From: Colwellia sp. MB02u-6
GTDB lineage: Bacteria > Pseudomonadota > Gammaproteobacteria > Enterobacterales > Alteromonadaceae
Direction of reading: 5' to 3'
Assembly (NCBI RefSeq): GCF_014077095.1
Contig: NZ_JACGVG010000038.1
Span: forward strand, 248,001 to 312,000
Length of the DNA: 64,000 bases
This document shows, in pieces, positions 19,764-29,321 of the stretch (position 1 is the first letter of the stretch; each line of letters begins with the position of its first letter). The notes beneath the pieces are model-generated. The model saw only the letters and a program-made list of their open reading frames with translations. It was not told the origin of the DNA and did no database searches. Made by a program: the position numbers and the translations under genes.

Positions 19764-19946
19764 TCTAATGTTAACTCTGTTTTAATTACGCTATCAATAA
19801 CAGTTTACATTGATTTAAAGCTTAATAGTTTAGGATGTAAATCTACTTATTAGGTTTGATAATCGCTGGTCATAACCGCGGGTTCTCTTTGAAATAATAT
19901 TCATTGGTGTAATACATGCCAAAATAAATCAATGCTGAAAAAACTG

Positions 19947-20715
19947 TTAACTTTTAACGAGTGAACAATGGCTGATCTGCCGTTGATAGAGGCGATAAAT
20001 AACATCTTTTCTATAGCTACTTTTAACTACAGTTCTTAATACAGCCAGCTTAGCCATAAAAAGAGATTTTTTTGACAGGTGTATGCCCCATTCTTTGTCG
20101 CCAAGATTAAAAGCATTAGTTATTAGCACTTAATCCATATTATGCTGACGTAAGGCGTATTCAAGACCTGTTTTTGAGCCAGCAACACTACTAATACGAT
20201 CGAGTTTGAGTAAATGAATAGCTTAGCTATAACTGTTAACGCTTACTTTATTTAATAAATTATCTTGGTCAAACTCTTCATTAAAATGTGCATTTCTAAT
20301 CACGCCAATACTGTTAAGTTTATATAACTCATCGTAATGTTCAATGGTAATATTATTTCTAATGAGTACAAGCACTTTCGATAGCGAGAGAGGACCAATA
20401 TATTCAACATCATTGGCAATAAGATTGTTTTTGAAAATAAGGGCTAAATCGAGTTCGCCAGTTTTCAAAGAGTGCATAATTCTGGCGTATGGGTAAGGTG
20501 CTAATGCCAGTTTTACTTTGAGATTTTTGGTCACCTCTTGTATTGCAATAACCCCTACGCCTGTAAATGCTGTACCCTGAGAAAAACGGTTAAATGGTGG
20601 GAAAGGCGGTAAGCTAATACTAAGGGTTTTATCGTTAGCGTAAGACAAATTATTTGTTATTGTTAGCACTAAAAAAATAAAAATTTGTATGCGATTACTT
20701 ATAAAGATTTTTCAA
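19947..20715 (-). pseudogene. Decayed periplasmic solute-binding protein (SBP family 3-like)
   Basis: The longest open segment (20223-20669) reads a secreted substrate-binding domain: TLSISLPPFPPFNRFSQGTA, then KVKLALAPYPYARIMHSLKT, then GELDLALIF. Upstream, in the same frame but without a start codon, is a signal-like IQIFIFLVLTITNNLSYA. Downstream, in another frame, is LLKLDRISSVAGSKTGLEYA, then LRQHNMD, a TAA, and VLITNAFNLGDKEWGIHLSK, ending at 19947. At least a start loss, a frameshift and an in-frame stop are needed to explain it. The intact form would be about 245 residues. Confidence 0.7.
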
Positions 20716-20866
20716 CACGACTCAGTTACCAAATTAATTAGTTGACCATTAGAGTGTCACAGTGCTCTTTATGACATGATTTTTTTTTATGGTCTTTGAA
20801 GCATAGTTAGCTTATGATCACCGTAAACGCTATATTATAAATAGCTTTTATTTCACTTGGACTTTT

Positions 20867-21337
20867 ATGTTAGAAATTCACGGTCGTTGGAAAATAAAGG
20901 TTACTGATAAAGTACTTATGCAGTGGTTTGCAGATTCATGGAATGAAGAAGCTATTATTACTTATGTAAAAGAGTTTAAAGCAGCAGCAGTACCTTTGGT
21001 GGGTAGTGATTGGGCAATAATTTCTATTTTTGAGCAGTGGGAGTTAGGTATACCAGAAATAGAGCAACATGTTATTGAGCTTTGTGAATGGTTTAAAGAA
21101 CAGGGTTGTATTAAAGATTGCCATGTCTATCAAGCTAGTCCAGTTAAAGAAATGCAATTAGAAAAAATGATACCACAAACACATCGGGGCTATGAGCGCG
21201 CAGTCTTTGACAATTTAAATGATGCCATTAATTGGCTTGACGCCAAAGGTTTTTCTTTAAATCAAGAACAGTTCTTATATGACCTAATTAAATCAGGAAC
21301 TCAGTTCAATCACGTACTTAATTCAAATAACCATTAA
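20867..21337 (+). CDS. Conserved hypothetical protein, SpoIIAA/STAS-like
   Basis: A 156-residue cytoplasmic protein with no signal peptide or membrane segment. The pattern of strands and helices, an opening LEIHGRWKIKVTD strand, WAIISIFEQWELGIPE in the middle and FDNLNDAINWLDAKGF at the end, recalls SpoIIAA-like single-domain proteins, in which a final AxxWL helix is common. This is a weak fold-level guess. The ATG at 20867 has only a poor ribosome binding site, and it stands alone. Confidence 0.6.
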   Translation: MLEIHGRWKIKVTDKVLMQWFADSWNEEAIITYVKEFKAAAVPLVGSDWAIISIFEQWELGIPEIEQHVIELCEWFKEQGCIKDCHVYQASPVKEMQLEKMIPQTHRGYERAVFDNLNDAINWLDAKGFSLNQEQFLYDLIKSGTQFNHVLNSNNH

Positions 21338-21596
21338 ATAAACTATGTTATGTATTGTAAAATACAAAATATAGGACAATATCAGATTCAGTTAATGGAT
21401 ATAACCTAGATAACTTATATAAGTTATTGTTAGTAAATTTTAATAAATAAAGCACTAACGTCCAGTAAGATAAATATAAGTGTTATGGTGAAATATTTAT
21501 TAAGAGATTATTAATGAACTATAAGAGCTTGTCGAAGAATTATAATAGGCATTTTTAACGTATCGTTTTAGAAGAAACTAAGCTTTTTTTAATTGT

Positions 21597-21828
21597 TTAG
21601 TTTCTTAATAAGGCGTCTAAGCTATCAACAACTTCACTCCAATCAGAATCAAGTACAATAGCTTCTTGTAAAAATTGCACTTGGCCATTGCTCCAAAAAT
21701 CAGCATTAGCAAGTGCCTGATTTTCTGGGATACTAGAATTAGATGCAATAACCCCTTATTTCCTCATCACTATTTTTAATACCCAATTGAGCGAATAAGT
21801 TTGCCCTATTGTGCTTTGAAAGTTCTAT
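21597..21828 (-). pseudogene. DUF2789-family gene with lost start and frameshift
   Basis: The minus strand reads ELSKHNRANLFAQLGIKNSD then EEIRG from 21825, then, after a frameshift at the G4 run (21752-21755), VIASNSSIPENQALANADFW, then SNGQVQFLQEAIVLDSDWSE, then VVDSLDALLRN and a stop. This matches the short DUF2789 family (PF10982), which typically begins M-E-L-S-x-H. Here the expected ATG is ATA (21826-21828) although GGAG is still present upstream. Two independent lesions make this a genuine pseudogene. Confidence 0.72.
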
Positions 21829-21921
21829 AAAATACTCCTGTATTAAGTATTTAAGTGCCTAAGTATAGTAACTATAGAAGAACTTACTTTATATGATCAA
21901 TAGTTTTAATCCATCACAGTT

Positions 21922-22533
21922 TTAATCTATCAAAGTGTTAACTGATGGTGATGGTGATAGCTTTTTGGTCTTGGTGTTAAGACTACTGTTACTCATACTT
22001 GACCCTAATAAAGATAATAGGCAATAGCTAGTAAAGAAATAAAAGCCTGGTCCTAATGCGGATAATGTTTCACTGCTGACAATAAAATCTAACTTAAAAC
22101 CAAATAACGCTAATTGTTGTTGTGCTGCGGTTTCAGCGTGATTAGTTGATAGTACTGCAAGAAAAATGGCGACAACAAAAACGTCAGCCATTGACCATTT
22201 GCCAATTTGGCTAATAAACTTATAAACGGTAATCTCTAATCTAGCGTTTTTACTTGCGTAAGCAATACTGAGTAAAATAAATTTCAATACCGGTATTGAA
22301 ATAGAAAAAGAAAAAATTAATAAGGCCACTAACAGGCGATCATCTTGCCAAAGCTCTTGTATGGTTTGTAACAATGACAAGTTTTTATCAATGATTGTAT
22401 TCGTGATTTTTGCACCACTGACATTAGCTGTCATGACCATATTGAGAGAAAACATTGGCAATAATATACCCGGAATAAATAATGTGATGGCAATAAGGTT
22501 AAAGAAAAAACCTAAATGTTTTTTAATCATCAT
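21922..22533 (-). CDS. PqiA-domain inner-membrane protein
   Basis: A 203-residue protein with four hydrophobic segments. The stretch IGKWSMADVFVVAIFLAVL is the signature of the PqiA (paraquat-inducible protein A) domain, and the N-terminal hairpin FIPGILLPMFSLNM also fits. Full PqiA proteins carry two such domains; this is a single-domain version. PqiA belongs to the PqiABC lipid-transport system of the cell envelope, but no pqiB or pqiC is adjacent. It lies 83 bases after yfbR in the same direction, so it may be in the alaA-yfbR unit. Confidence 0.8.
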   Translation of the reverse strand: MMIKKHLGFFFNLIAITLFIPGILLPMFSLNMVMTANVSGAKITNTIIDKNLSLLQTIQELWQDDRLLVALLIFSFSISIPVLKFILLSIAYASKNARLEITVYKFISQIGKWSMADVFVVAIFLAVLSTNHAETAAQQQLALFGFKLDFIVSSETLSALGPGFYFFTSYCLLSLLGSSMSNSSLNTKTKKLSPSPSVNTLID

Positions 22534-22616
22534 GTTATAAAATTTTCCAAAATTAAGTTGAGCAGGTATATAATATTGTTAGCGATATTTCTAGCAGGCA
22601 TCCCTGGTGAACTACA

Positions 22617-23222
22617 CTATTTTTTAACTTGAACTTCGGTTAATTTATCAACCGTTGCTGAGCATGATTGCAGAAAAACATCCATAAAATAGCCGACTTC
22701 AGGCATTTGCTGTTTAATGGTGTCTAGCTTTAATTCTAAACGTTCTTTTACATGATCAAACTCATGGTTTTGATGATTTAATTCATCAAGCGCTTTAATA
22801 TAAGCCACTAAAATATCAGCTGCCTTGACAATTTTCTTATATTGCTCATCCACGTTATCTTGCACAATTATATCGGCAAACATTGCTTGAAACTCTTCAG
22901 GCAAGGACTGAAGACATTGCTTTTCAGCTATATATTCAATTTTTTTAAACTCTCGAGCAATCTCAGGATTAGCATATTTTGTTGGGCTAACAATATCACC
23001 AAAACGGGTTTCACTGGCTTCATGATAAAGTGCAACAGTAGCTACTTTGTCAGCATTAATGTTGCCCGAAAATTTTTGATTTTTAATCACCGCCAGCAAA
23101 TGGGCGACAATAGCCACTTGATGAGAATGCTCAGCAACATTTTCTGGTTTAACACAAAACATCAATGACCAACGTTTAATCAGTGGCATTCTGAACATCC
23201 AGGCAAGAAAAGTACTTTGCAT
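22617..23222 (-). CDS. yfbR: 5'-deoxynucleotidase YfbR-like (HD family, Asp to Glu)
   Basis: Removes phosphate from deoxyribonucleoside 5'-monophosphates. It has 201 residues, as in E. coli YfbR. The N-terminal EHSHQVA histidine (His32) and the late Asp in KAADILVAYIKALDEL are present. The HD dyad, which in E. coli reads YHDASE, here reads YHEASE (His67-Glu68; GAA codon), and the GDLPTP stretch reads GDIVSP. Whether metal binding and activity survive is open. It lies 9 bases after alaA, the same pair as in E. coli. Confidence 0.88.
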   Translation of the reverse strand: MQSTFLAWMFRMPLIKRWSLMFCVKPENVAEHSHQVAIVAHLLAVIKNQKFSGNINADKVATVALYHEASETRFGDIVSPTKYANPEIAREFKKIEYIAEKQCLQSLPEEFQAMFADIIVQDNVDEQYKKIVKAADILVAYIKALDELNHQNHEFDHVKERLELKLDTIKQQMPEVGYFMDVFLQSCSATVDKLTEVQVKK

Positions 23223-23231
23223 TATATAACC

Positions 23232-24458
23232 TTATTCACTTGTTGACTGACGGTAAGTACGGAAAAACTTGCCTAGTTTTTCCAATGCAGGTTTTAATTC
23301 GTCCACATGCGGTAGAAACACTAAGCGAAAGTAATTGTCTTGCTTAATATTAAAGGCGCGACCGTGCACCAATAGTATTTTCTCTTGCTTGAGTAAGTCT
23401 AAAACCATTTTTTCATCATCATGGATGTTAAATTTTTCTTGGTCTACTTTAACAAACAAATATAAAGCGCCCATAGCGGGGTTGCATGACAAACCATCAA
23501 TATTGTTGATCATTTTATGCGCAAGATTACGTTGCTTTAATAAACGGCCATCATTTTTAATTAATTCATTAATGCTTTGATAGCCACCGAGTGCGGTTTG
23601 AATAGCATGTTGGGCAGGCACATTGGCACACAAGCGCATTGAAGAGAGAATATCTAAGCCTTTTAAATAATCTTCGGCATGTATTTTAGGGCCAGTAATC
23701 ACCATCCAACCGGCACGAAAGCCAGCGATACGATAGTTTTTAGATAAACCACCCATAGTAATGATTAAAACATCGTTTGCTAATCTTGCGGTTGGAACAT
23801 GTTGTGCTTGGTCATAAAGAATTTTATCGTATATTTCATCACTGAATATGATCAAGTTATGTTCACGCGCAAGTGTGACAATACCCTGAAGCACTTCTTC
23901 GCTATAAACTGCACCCGTAGGATTATTAGGGTTGATCAAAACAATAGCTTTGGTTTTTGACGATATTTTGCTGGCGATATCCTCCAGATCTGGAAACCAC
24001 TGATTTTCTTCATCACAACGATAATGCACAGGTTTGCCGCCAGACAGGGCAACTGCTGCAGTCCATAATGGGTAATCAGGTGCTGGAATGAGCACTTCAT
24101 CGCCATTATCTAACAAACCTTGCATCGCCATAACAATGAGTTCGCTGACACCGTTACCGATATAAATATCGTCAACACTGACATCTAAAATGCCTTGTTG
24201 TTGAAAGTACTGCATTATGGCTACGCGTGCAGGGTAGATCCCTTTTGACTCACAGTAACCCTGAGCTGTTGGCAGATTATGAATAACATCTTTTAAAATA
24301 TCATCAGGCGCTTCAAAGCCAAAGGAAGCAGGGTTGCCAATATTAAGTTTTAAAATTTTATAGCCTTCATCTTCTAAACGTTTGGCTTCTGCGGCAACTT
24401 GTCCACGAATTTCGTAGTAGACGTTTTTTAATTTTGAAGATTTGGTGATAGTTTTCAT
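23232..24458 (-). CDS. alaA: Alanine aminotransferase AlaA-like
   Basis: A PLP-dependent class I/II aminotransferase that in E. coli makes alanine from pyruvate and glutamate. It has 408 residues. PLP motifs are visible: the YIGNGVSELI loop, INPNNPTGAVYS, FSDEIYDKILYD, and the Schiff-base lysine in GGLSKNYRIAGFRAGW. The N-terminus YYEIRGQVAAEAKRLEDEG is typical of this subgroup. Synteny with yfbR supports the assignment. Confidence 0.93.
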   Translation of the reverse strand: MKTITKSSKLKNVYYEIRGQVAAEAKRLEDEGYKILKLNIGNPASFGFEAPDDILKDVIHNLPTAQGYCESKGIYPARVAIMQYFQQQGILDVSVDDIYIGNGVSELIVMAMQGLLDNGDEVLIPAPDYPLWTAAVALSGGKPVHYRCDEENQWFPDLEDIASKISSKTKAIVLINPNNPTGAVYSEEVLQGIVTLAREHNLIIFSDEIYDKILYDQAQHVPTARLANDVLIITMGGLSKNYRIAGFRAGWMVITGPKIHAEDYLKGLDILSSMRLCANVPAQHAIQTALGGYQSINELIKNDGRLLKQRNLAHKMINNIDGLSCNPAMGALYLFVKVDQEKFNIHDDEKMVLDLLKQEKILLVHGRAFNIKQDNYFRLVFLPHVDELKPALEKLGKFFRTYRQSTSE

Positions 24459-25090
24459 AATGGCAGTCTTATAAATGATAAAAGTGAATTAACGTTATCG
24501 TCATCGTTAAAAGAAAATTAAGCTAAGCATAAAGCTATAGTCATTGTGTGAGCGTATTTTATTTAGTTATTAACCACTTGCGCTAGTTAAAATAACTTAA
24601 GGAACTACTTACATGGATGTGAGTAGTTAGGTGTTGTCTTGAACTAAAACCTGTGTCCTTAAGCCAAATAGCTCGTAATCAATGAATCCAGCGCAGTACC
24701 TTAATTTATTTTCTTGCACACAACAAGTTCACAAACTTAATGGCAGTGGTATTACATTAATCTGCTTGAGTCCATTGTTGCTAATATTACTTAACTTTGA
24801 AACAGTTACTTGCAACTTTTTATAATAATTCACTAATAACTCATTAATAACTATACCATCTTATTATTATGATTGATTTTTCAGCTATTTATTCAACTTG
24901 GTATATTAAGTTTTGCTCAGGAGAATTAGCCAATAGGTTGACCGAATGCTTGACGGGATGGGATAGTTGCCATTGTTTGTGGCACAGTTAGTAACATATT
25001 GAGATAAAAAACGGCTGTGCATAAACTGCAAAGCCGTTATTATATTTAGCTTCGTTTGACCTTTAGGGCCAAACTTGCAAAGAGCCGTGA
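24459..25090. other. Intergenic region between alaA and proS
   Basis: About 630 AT-rich bases with no credible gene. The alaA promoter must lie at its left end, and the proS terminator lies at its right end (25010-25038). I see nothing else that I can name. Confidence 0.4.
25005..25038 (-). terminator. Intrinsic terminator of proS
   Basis: Read on the minus strand, AACGGCT and AGCCGTT form the stem around a 15-base loop, followed by a run of T residues (the A-run at 25005-25010 on the plus strand). It lies about 50 bases after the proS stop codon. Confidence 0.8.
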
Positions 25091-26800
25091 TTAGGCAAAC
25101 AATGACATAACATCACTTATTGCTAACATAGACTTTTCACCAGAAATACGATTTTTTACTTCAATTTCTAGGTTGTCGAGATTACGTTCACCAATAATAA
25201 GTAATAATGGTGTACCAATTAATTCATGATCTGCAAACATAACCCCAGGGCGTTCTTTGCGATCATCAAAAATAACTTCTATACCCGCTGTTTGTAATTG
25301 TTCATATAACGCTTCGGCAGTTTCTTTAACACGAGCTGACTTTGCCATGTTCATTGGTACAATGGCAACTTGATAAGGTGCAATCGCTGCGGGCCATTTA
25401 ATACCATATTTATCGTGGTTTTGTTCAATGGCAGCGGCAACAATGCGTGAAACGCCAATACCGTAACAACCCATAGTCAAAATTTGGTTTTTACCATTTT
25501 CCGTTAACACGCCACAGTTCATTGTTTGAGCGTACTTTTCACCCAGTTGGAAAATATGACCTACTTCAATACCACGTTTAATAACAATGCTACCTTGACC
25601 ACAAGGGCTAGGGTCACCCGCTATTACATTACGTAAGTCGGCAACACTGTAGTTTTGTGCGTCACGATCCCAGTTTACGCCGGTTAGGTGCCTATCATTT
25701 TTATTTGCGCCACAAACAAAGTCAGCTAAATGCGCCGCACTTCGGTCAACAATAACATCAATACTTAAATCAACCGGACCAATTGAGCCCGCATTACAGC
25801 CAGCGGCGGCTAAAATTTGCTCGTCAGTAGCAAAGGTTAATGGTGAGGAAATTTGTGCTAAATTTTCAGCTTTAACTTCATTTAACTGATGATCACCGCG
25901 CAAGACTAAAGCAACAATAGGGGCTTTATTTTCTTTTGTCGCTGCGCCAAGGATCAATAATGTTTTAACTGTATGGCTGGCATCAACAGATAAGAACTTG
26001 GCAAGATCTTCTATTGTTCGCACGTTAGGGGTTGAAACCTTCGTTAAACTTTGTTTTGCTGCAGGTCGTTCACCCATTGGCGCTAGCGCTTCTGCTTTTT
26101 CAACATTAGCAGCGAAATCGCTAACATCACTAAAGGCGATGTCATCTTCGCCTGAGTCGGCTAAAACGTGAAATTCATGCGAAGCTTCGCCACCAATAGA
26201 GCCAGTATCAGCAATAACTGGGCGGTAATCTAGGCCTAAACGGTCGAAAATACGACAATAGGCATCGAACATTGCTTGATATGTTTTTTTCAAACACTCC
26301 TCACCTAAATGAAAAGAGTAAGCATCTTTCATTAAAAATTCACGCCCACGCATTACGCCAAAACGAGGACGAATTTCATCACGGAATTTTGTTTGAATTT
26401 GAAACAAATTTAATGGTAGTTGTTTATAACTACTAATTTCGTTACTAACCAGCTTAGTGATCACTTCTTCATGCGTTGGGCCTAAAACAAAAGCACGATT
26501 ATGGCGGTCATTTAAACGTAATAACTCTGGGCCGTAATCTTCCCAGCGGCCCGACTCTTCCCATAGGTCAGCGGGCTGAACCATTGGCATTAGTACTTCT
26601 AATGCGCCGGCTCGTTCCATTTCTTCACGCACAATGTTTTCAACTTTACGAAGTACCTTTAAGCCTGTCGGCAACCAAGTATATAAACCTGATGCGACAT
26701 TACGCACTAAACCAGCACGTAACATTAATTGATGACTGATAACTTCAGCACTAGCAGGGGTTTCTTTCAAAGTTGAAAGTAAATATTGGCTTGTACGCAT
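25091..26800 (-). CDS. proS: Prolyl-tRNA synthetase (bacterial type, with editing domain)
   Basis: Charges tRNA-Pro. It has 569 residues, the length of the bacterial form with an inserted editing (INS) domain. Motif 2 is seen around [22 protein letters not shown], the INS domain spans about 220-380 with [11 protein letters not shown], and motif 3 is in [20 protein letters not shown]. The C-terminal anticodon-binding domain starts at [11 protein letters not shown]. It is transcribed alone. Confidence 0.96.
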   Translation of the reverse strand: MRTSQYLLSTLKETPASAEVISHQLMLRAGLVRNVASGLYTWLPTGLKVLRKVENIVREEMERAGALEVLMPMVQPADLWEESGRWEDYGPELLRLNDRHNRAFVLGPTHEEVITKLVSNEISSYKQLPLNLFQIQTKFRDEIRPRFGVMRGREFLMKDAYSFHLGEECLKKTYQAMFDAYCRIFDRLGLDYRPVIADTGSIGGEASHEFHVLADSGEDDIAFSDVSDFAANVEKAEALAPMGERPAAKQSLTKVSTPNVRTIEDLAKFLSVDASHTVKTLLILGAATKENKAPIVALVLRGDHQLNEVKAENLAQISSPLTFATDEQILAAAGCNAGSIGPVDLSIDVIVDRSAAHLADFVCGANKNDRHLTGVNWDRDAQNYSVADLRNVIAGDPSPCGQGSIVIKRGIEVGHIFQLGEKYAQTMNCGVLTENGKNQILTMGCYGIGVSRIVAAAIEQNHDKYGIKWPAAIAPYQVAIVPMNMAKSARVKETAEALYEQLQTAGIEVIFDDRKERPGVMFADHELIGTPLLLIIGERNLDNLEIEVKNRISGEKSMLAISDVMSLFA

Positions 26801-26917
26801 TGAGAAAAAATTCCATTAATAAACAAGTATAAAATATGGCGCTTATTCTAGCAGGGCAATTTCAGCCACAAAAGGTTTAAATTGCGCCAATAGAGAAAAT
26901 TTTCTTATAAATGAAGA

Positions 26918-27019
26918 TTAATAGTAGTTAATTCCCTTAAGCACTTGTTGGTTCTCGTCCATACCGCCAATGGTCAGTAATTTTCCATTGAGCTCTAAAA
27001 GGCCACAATGGTCCATAGC
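26918..27019 (-). pseudogene. C-terminal scrap of a kelch-type protein
   Basis: The minus strand reads VAMDHCGLLELNGKLLTIGG then MDENQQVLKGINYY and a stop at 26918-26920. The LNGKLLTIGGMDE stretch is typical of a kelch beta-propeller blade. Only about 34 codons remain, and at its right end it abuts, on the opposite strand, the TonB-receptor remnant. The identity rests on one blade motif. Confidence 0.4.
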
Positions 27020-28251
27020 AACAGCTTTGCATTTGGTAATTCCCCTGACGGTTGTCAATTCTGCTTTAATGGCGAAGATTATGAAAATTACTCGCTAGGT
27101 GTGAAGAAAGTTAATGTCGGTTCGACATTAAGATTTGATCTTACTAATAATATTTCTTTTAACAGTGACTTTAAATACCTTCGTTCAGACGTAGTACAAC
27201 AATTCCAACCTTCATTTAGATTCGGTAGTATTAATGTTGATGTAGAAGATAATGCCTTTTTAGATGCGGGTTTGCGTCAAACATTATTAGACGTGGGTCA
27301 AACTAATGCAGGGATGGCTAAGTTTTTGAATAGCTTGGTAACCGCTCTGTAGCTAACCGCCGTAACTTATTTAGATATACTGCAGGTTTTGAAAGGGCAG
27401 TTTCCAGTTAGTAAAACTGCCATGGATTGGGAATTATATTACGTTAACGGTGAAACAACTAACGTACGTAAAACACTTAATGACTTAATACCAGATAACT
27501 TTGTTGCAGCTGTTGACTCAGTAATTAATCCTAGTACTGGCCAAGCAGCGTGTCGTAGTCAAGTAGCTAGTGCTCAAGGTGATGATTACGAAGATCCAGC
27601 CTCTGTGAATGGTAATAATTGTGTTGCATTCAATCCATTTGGCCAAAACTCTTCACAAGAAGCTCGTGACTATGTGTCTGCAGATGTAACAAGATCTGAT
27701 ATTATCAAACAAGAATTTGTTGGTGGTGTAATCTCGTTTGATTCAGCAGAATTTATAAAATTACAAGGTGGTGGTATCGGGTTTGCTGCTGGCTTTGAAT
27801 ATCGTGAAGAGTCTTCAGAGTCAGTTACTGATGAATTCACACCGCGTGGTTTTTTAACGAGCGCTGCTTTACCAGACTCATACGGTGAATACGATGTAAG
27901 TGAATTTTTTGTTGAAGTAAGTTTACTTCTACTTGCTGGGATGAAATTAGCACATGAACTCACTGAAGATCCAGCGTTTCGTACCGCTGACTATTCTCAT
28001 GCTGGTAAAGCAGAAGCATGGAAAATTGGTTTGATGTATGCACCATTCGAAGATTTACGAATTCGCGTTACAATTGGTGAAGCGTTACGTGCTCCAAATA
28101 TTACTGAAGCATTTGATCCAGTTTCTCCTGGCTTTGCACGCATACGCGATCTATGTGATGCTGATAATATTTCAGATGATCCAGATCGCGCAGGAAACTG
28201 TACTGCTTTGGGCATTTCTTCAGATTTCCAAGCAAACGATACAATTAATTA
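27008..28251 (+). pseudogene. Internal remnant of a TonB-dependent receptor
   Basis: Three frames together read part of an outer-membrane barrel: NSPDGCQFCFNGEDYENYSL through FNSDFKYLRSDVVQQFQPSF (27008-27352); NRSVANRRNLFRYTAGFE in another frame (about 27320-27385); then GQFPVSKTAMDWELYYVNGE through the extracellular-loop and strand region to GEALRAPNITEAFDPVSPGF, stopping at 28251. The plug, signal peptide and C-terminal strands are missing. At least two frameshifts plus truncation at both ends make it dead. It belongs to the large Alteromonadales receptors with Cys-containing loops. Confidence 0.8.
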
Positions 28252-28444
28252 ATATAGTTTGGCTTGCTTAATTTTTGGCGACCAACTGATATAAAATTAA
28301 GTTATAGAGTTTTGTGCTAAGTACTTGAATGAGTAAAGCCGTTTTTAGGCACAATATTATCTGTAGGATGGAATTTATGTAGTCAACTTAACAGACTAGG
28401 TTCAGTTTAGATGCTTACTTGCAACAATCGCATACTAAGCGGAA

Positions 28445-28840
28445 TTAAAAAGAAATTGGTTTGCGCTTTGAGCGAGCTTTATCAGTGACTTGAACACTTT
28501 GTGCTTTGTCATTATTAATGGATTTTTTCTTTTTAGCTTTTTTAAACGCGTTCTGTTTAGTTAAGGTGGCTTCTGCTTGTTTTTTTGTTGTTAGGGGGAG
28601 TTCGTCTTTGCCTATTTTAACAACATTAACCTGAATAATTTCACTGTTAAATTCTATGATATCAGCGTGATAAACTTTTTTGCGCTTTTGAAATTCTACT
28701 TCGTTATTCAATAACACATACCCCTCACTGATTACTATTTTAGCTTCACCGCCACCACTGACCATATTCGCTATTTTTAATAATTTGCAAAGTTCAATAG
28801 GTTGTGTGGAAACATCAATAAGCGGAAAATTTGAAGGCAT
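28445..28840 (-). CDS. S4-domain RNA-binding protein (YbcJ-like) with basic tail
   Basis: A 131-residue cytoplasmic protein. The first 75 residues are an S4-type fold: IELCKLLKIANMVSGGGEAK, then IVISEGYVLLNNEVEFQKRK, as in YbcJ/RqcH-associated small S4 proteins. The remainder is a Lys/Arg-rich tail (KKAKKKKSINNDKAQ to KARSKRKPISF) that would bind nucleic acid non-specifically. YbcJ of E. coli lacks so long a tail. It may act in ribosome or RNA metabolism; this is inference. Confidence 0.82.
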   Translation of the reverse strand: MPSNFPLIDVSTQPIELCKLLKIANMVSGGGEAKIVISEGYVLLNNEVEFQKRKKVYHADIIEFNSEIIQVNVVKIGKDELPLTTKKQAEATLTKQNAFKKAKKKKSINNDKAQSVQVTDKARSKRKPISF

Positions 28841-29321
28841 GTAAGGTCTATTCTTGTAGTTAACGAAAAAACTGATTATATCTTACTTGTTTTGTGATGT
28901 CGTTGTCGTATTAGCGAGAACGGCAAGTAAAGTTAATAACTAGAGTAGCGTCAATTATCAATGCCTAGATAATGTAATACCCCCGTCAGCAACCATTATT
29001 TCGCCAGTATTAACCGTAGCGGCAATACATGCATTTATGGTTAAATTAAAGTAGTATTGCATTTATTGATGTAAACGAGCGGGCTGTTGTCCGCTTTTTT
29101 GTTGCCTAAATTCTGTAACACATTTAAATAATAGGTTTTTTCATTTTAAACAATATTTTCATTTGACAAGCTTGGTGATTAATTTTTATTTATAGATTAA
29201 TTGTAACGCTTGATAACTTATGAATAACGATATTTGAACGAATAAAAACCAATTATAAAAACACTTAATATAAAAAATAGTAACAAGCTATATAAATAAC
29301 TCTGAGGAAGAGAACCCAGCC
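28841..29321. other. Intergenic region with SDR scrap, upstream of TonB receptor 1
   Basis: Apart from the short SDR remnant at 28958-29036, no gene is visible. The 220 bases before 29322 are AT-rich and presumably hold the promoter of the TonB receptor. GAGGAAGAG at 29303-29311 is its ribosome binding site. Confidence 0.45.
28958..29036 (-). pseudogene. C-terminal scrap of a short-chain dehydrogenase
   Basis: The minus strand reads AATVNTGEIMVADGGITL then SRH and a stop at 28958-28960. The TGE...VADGGITL pattern is the classical SDR C-terminus. Only about 25 codons remain. Confidence 0.4.
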
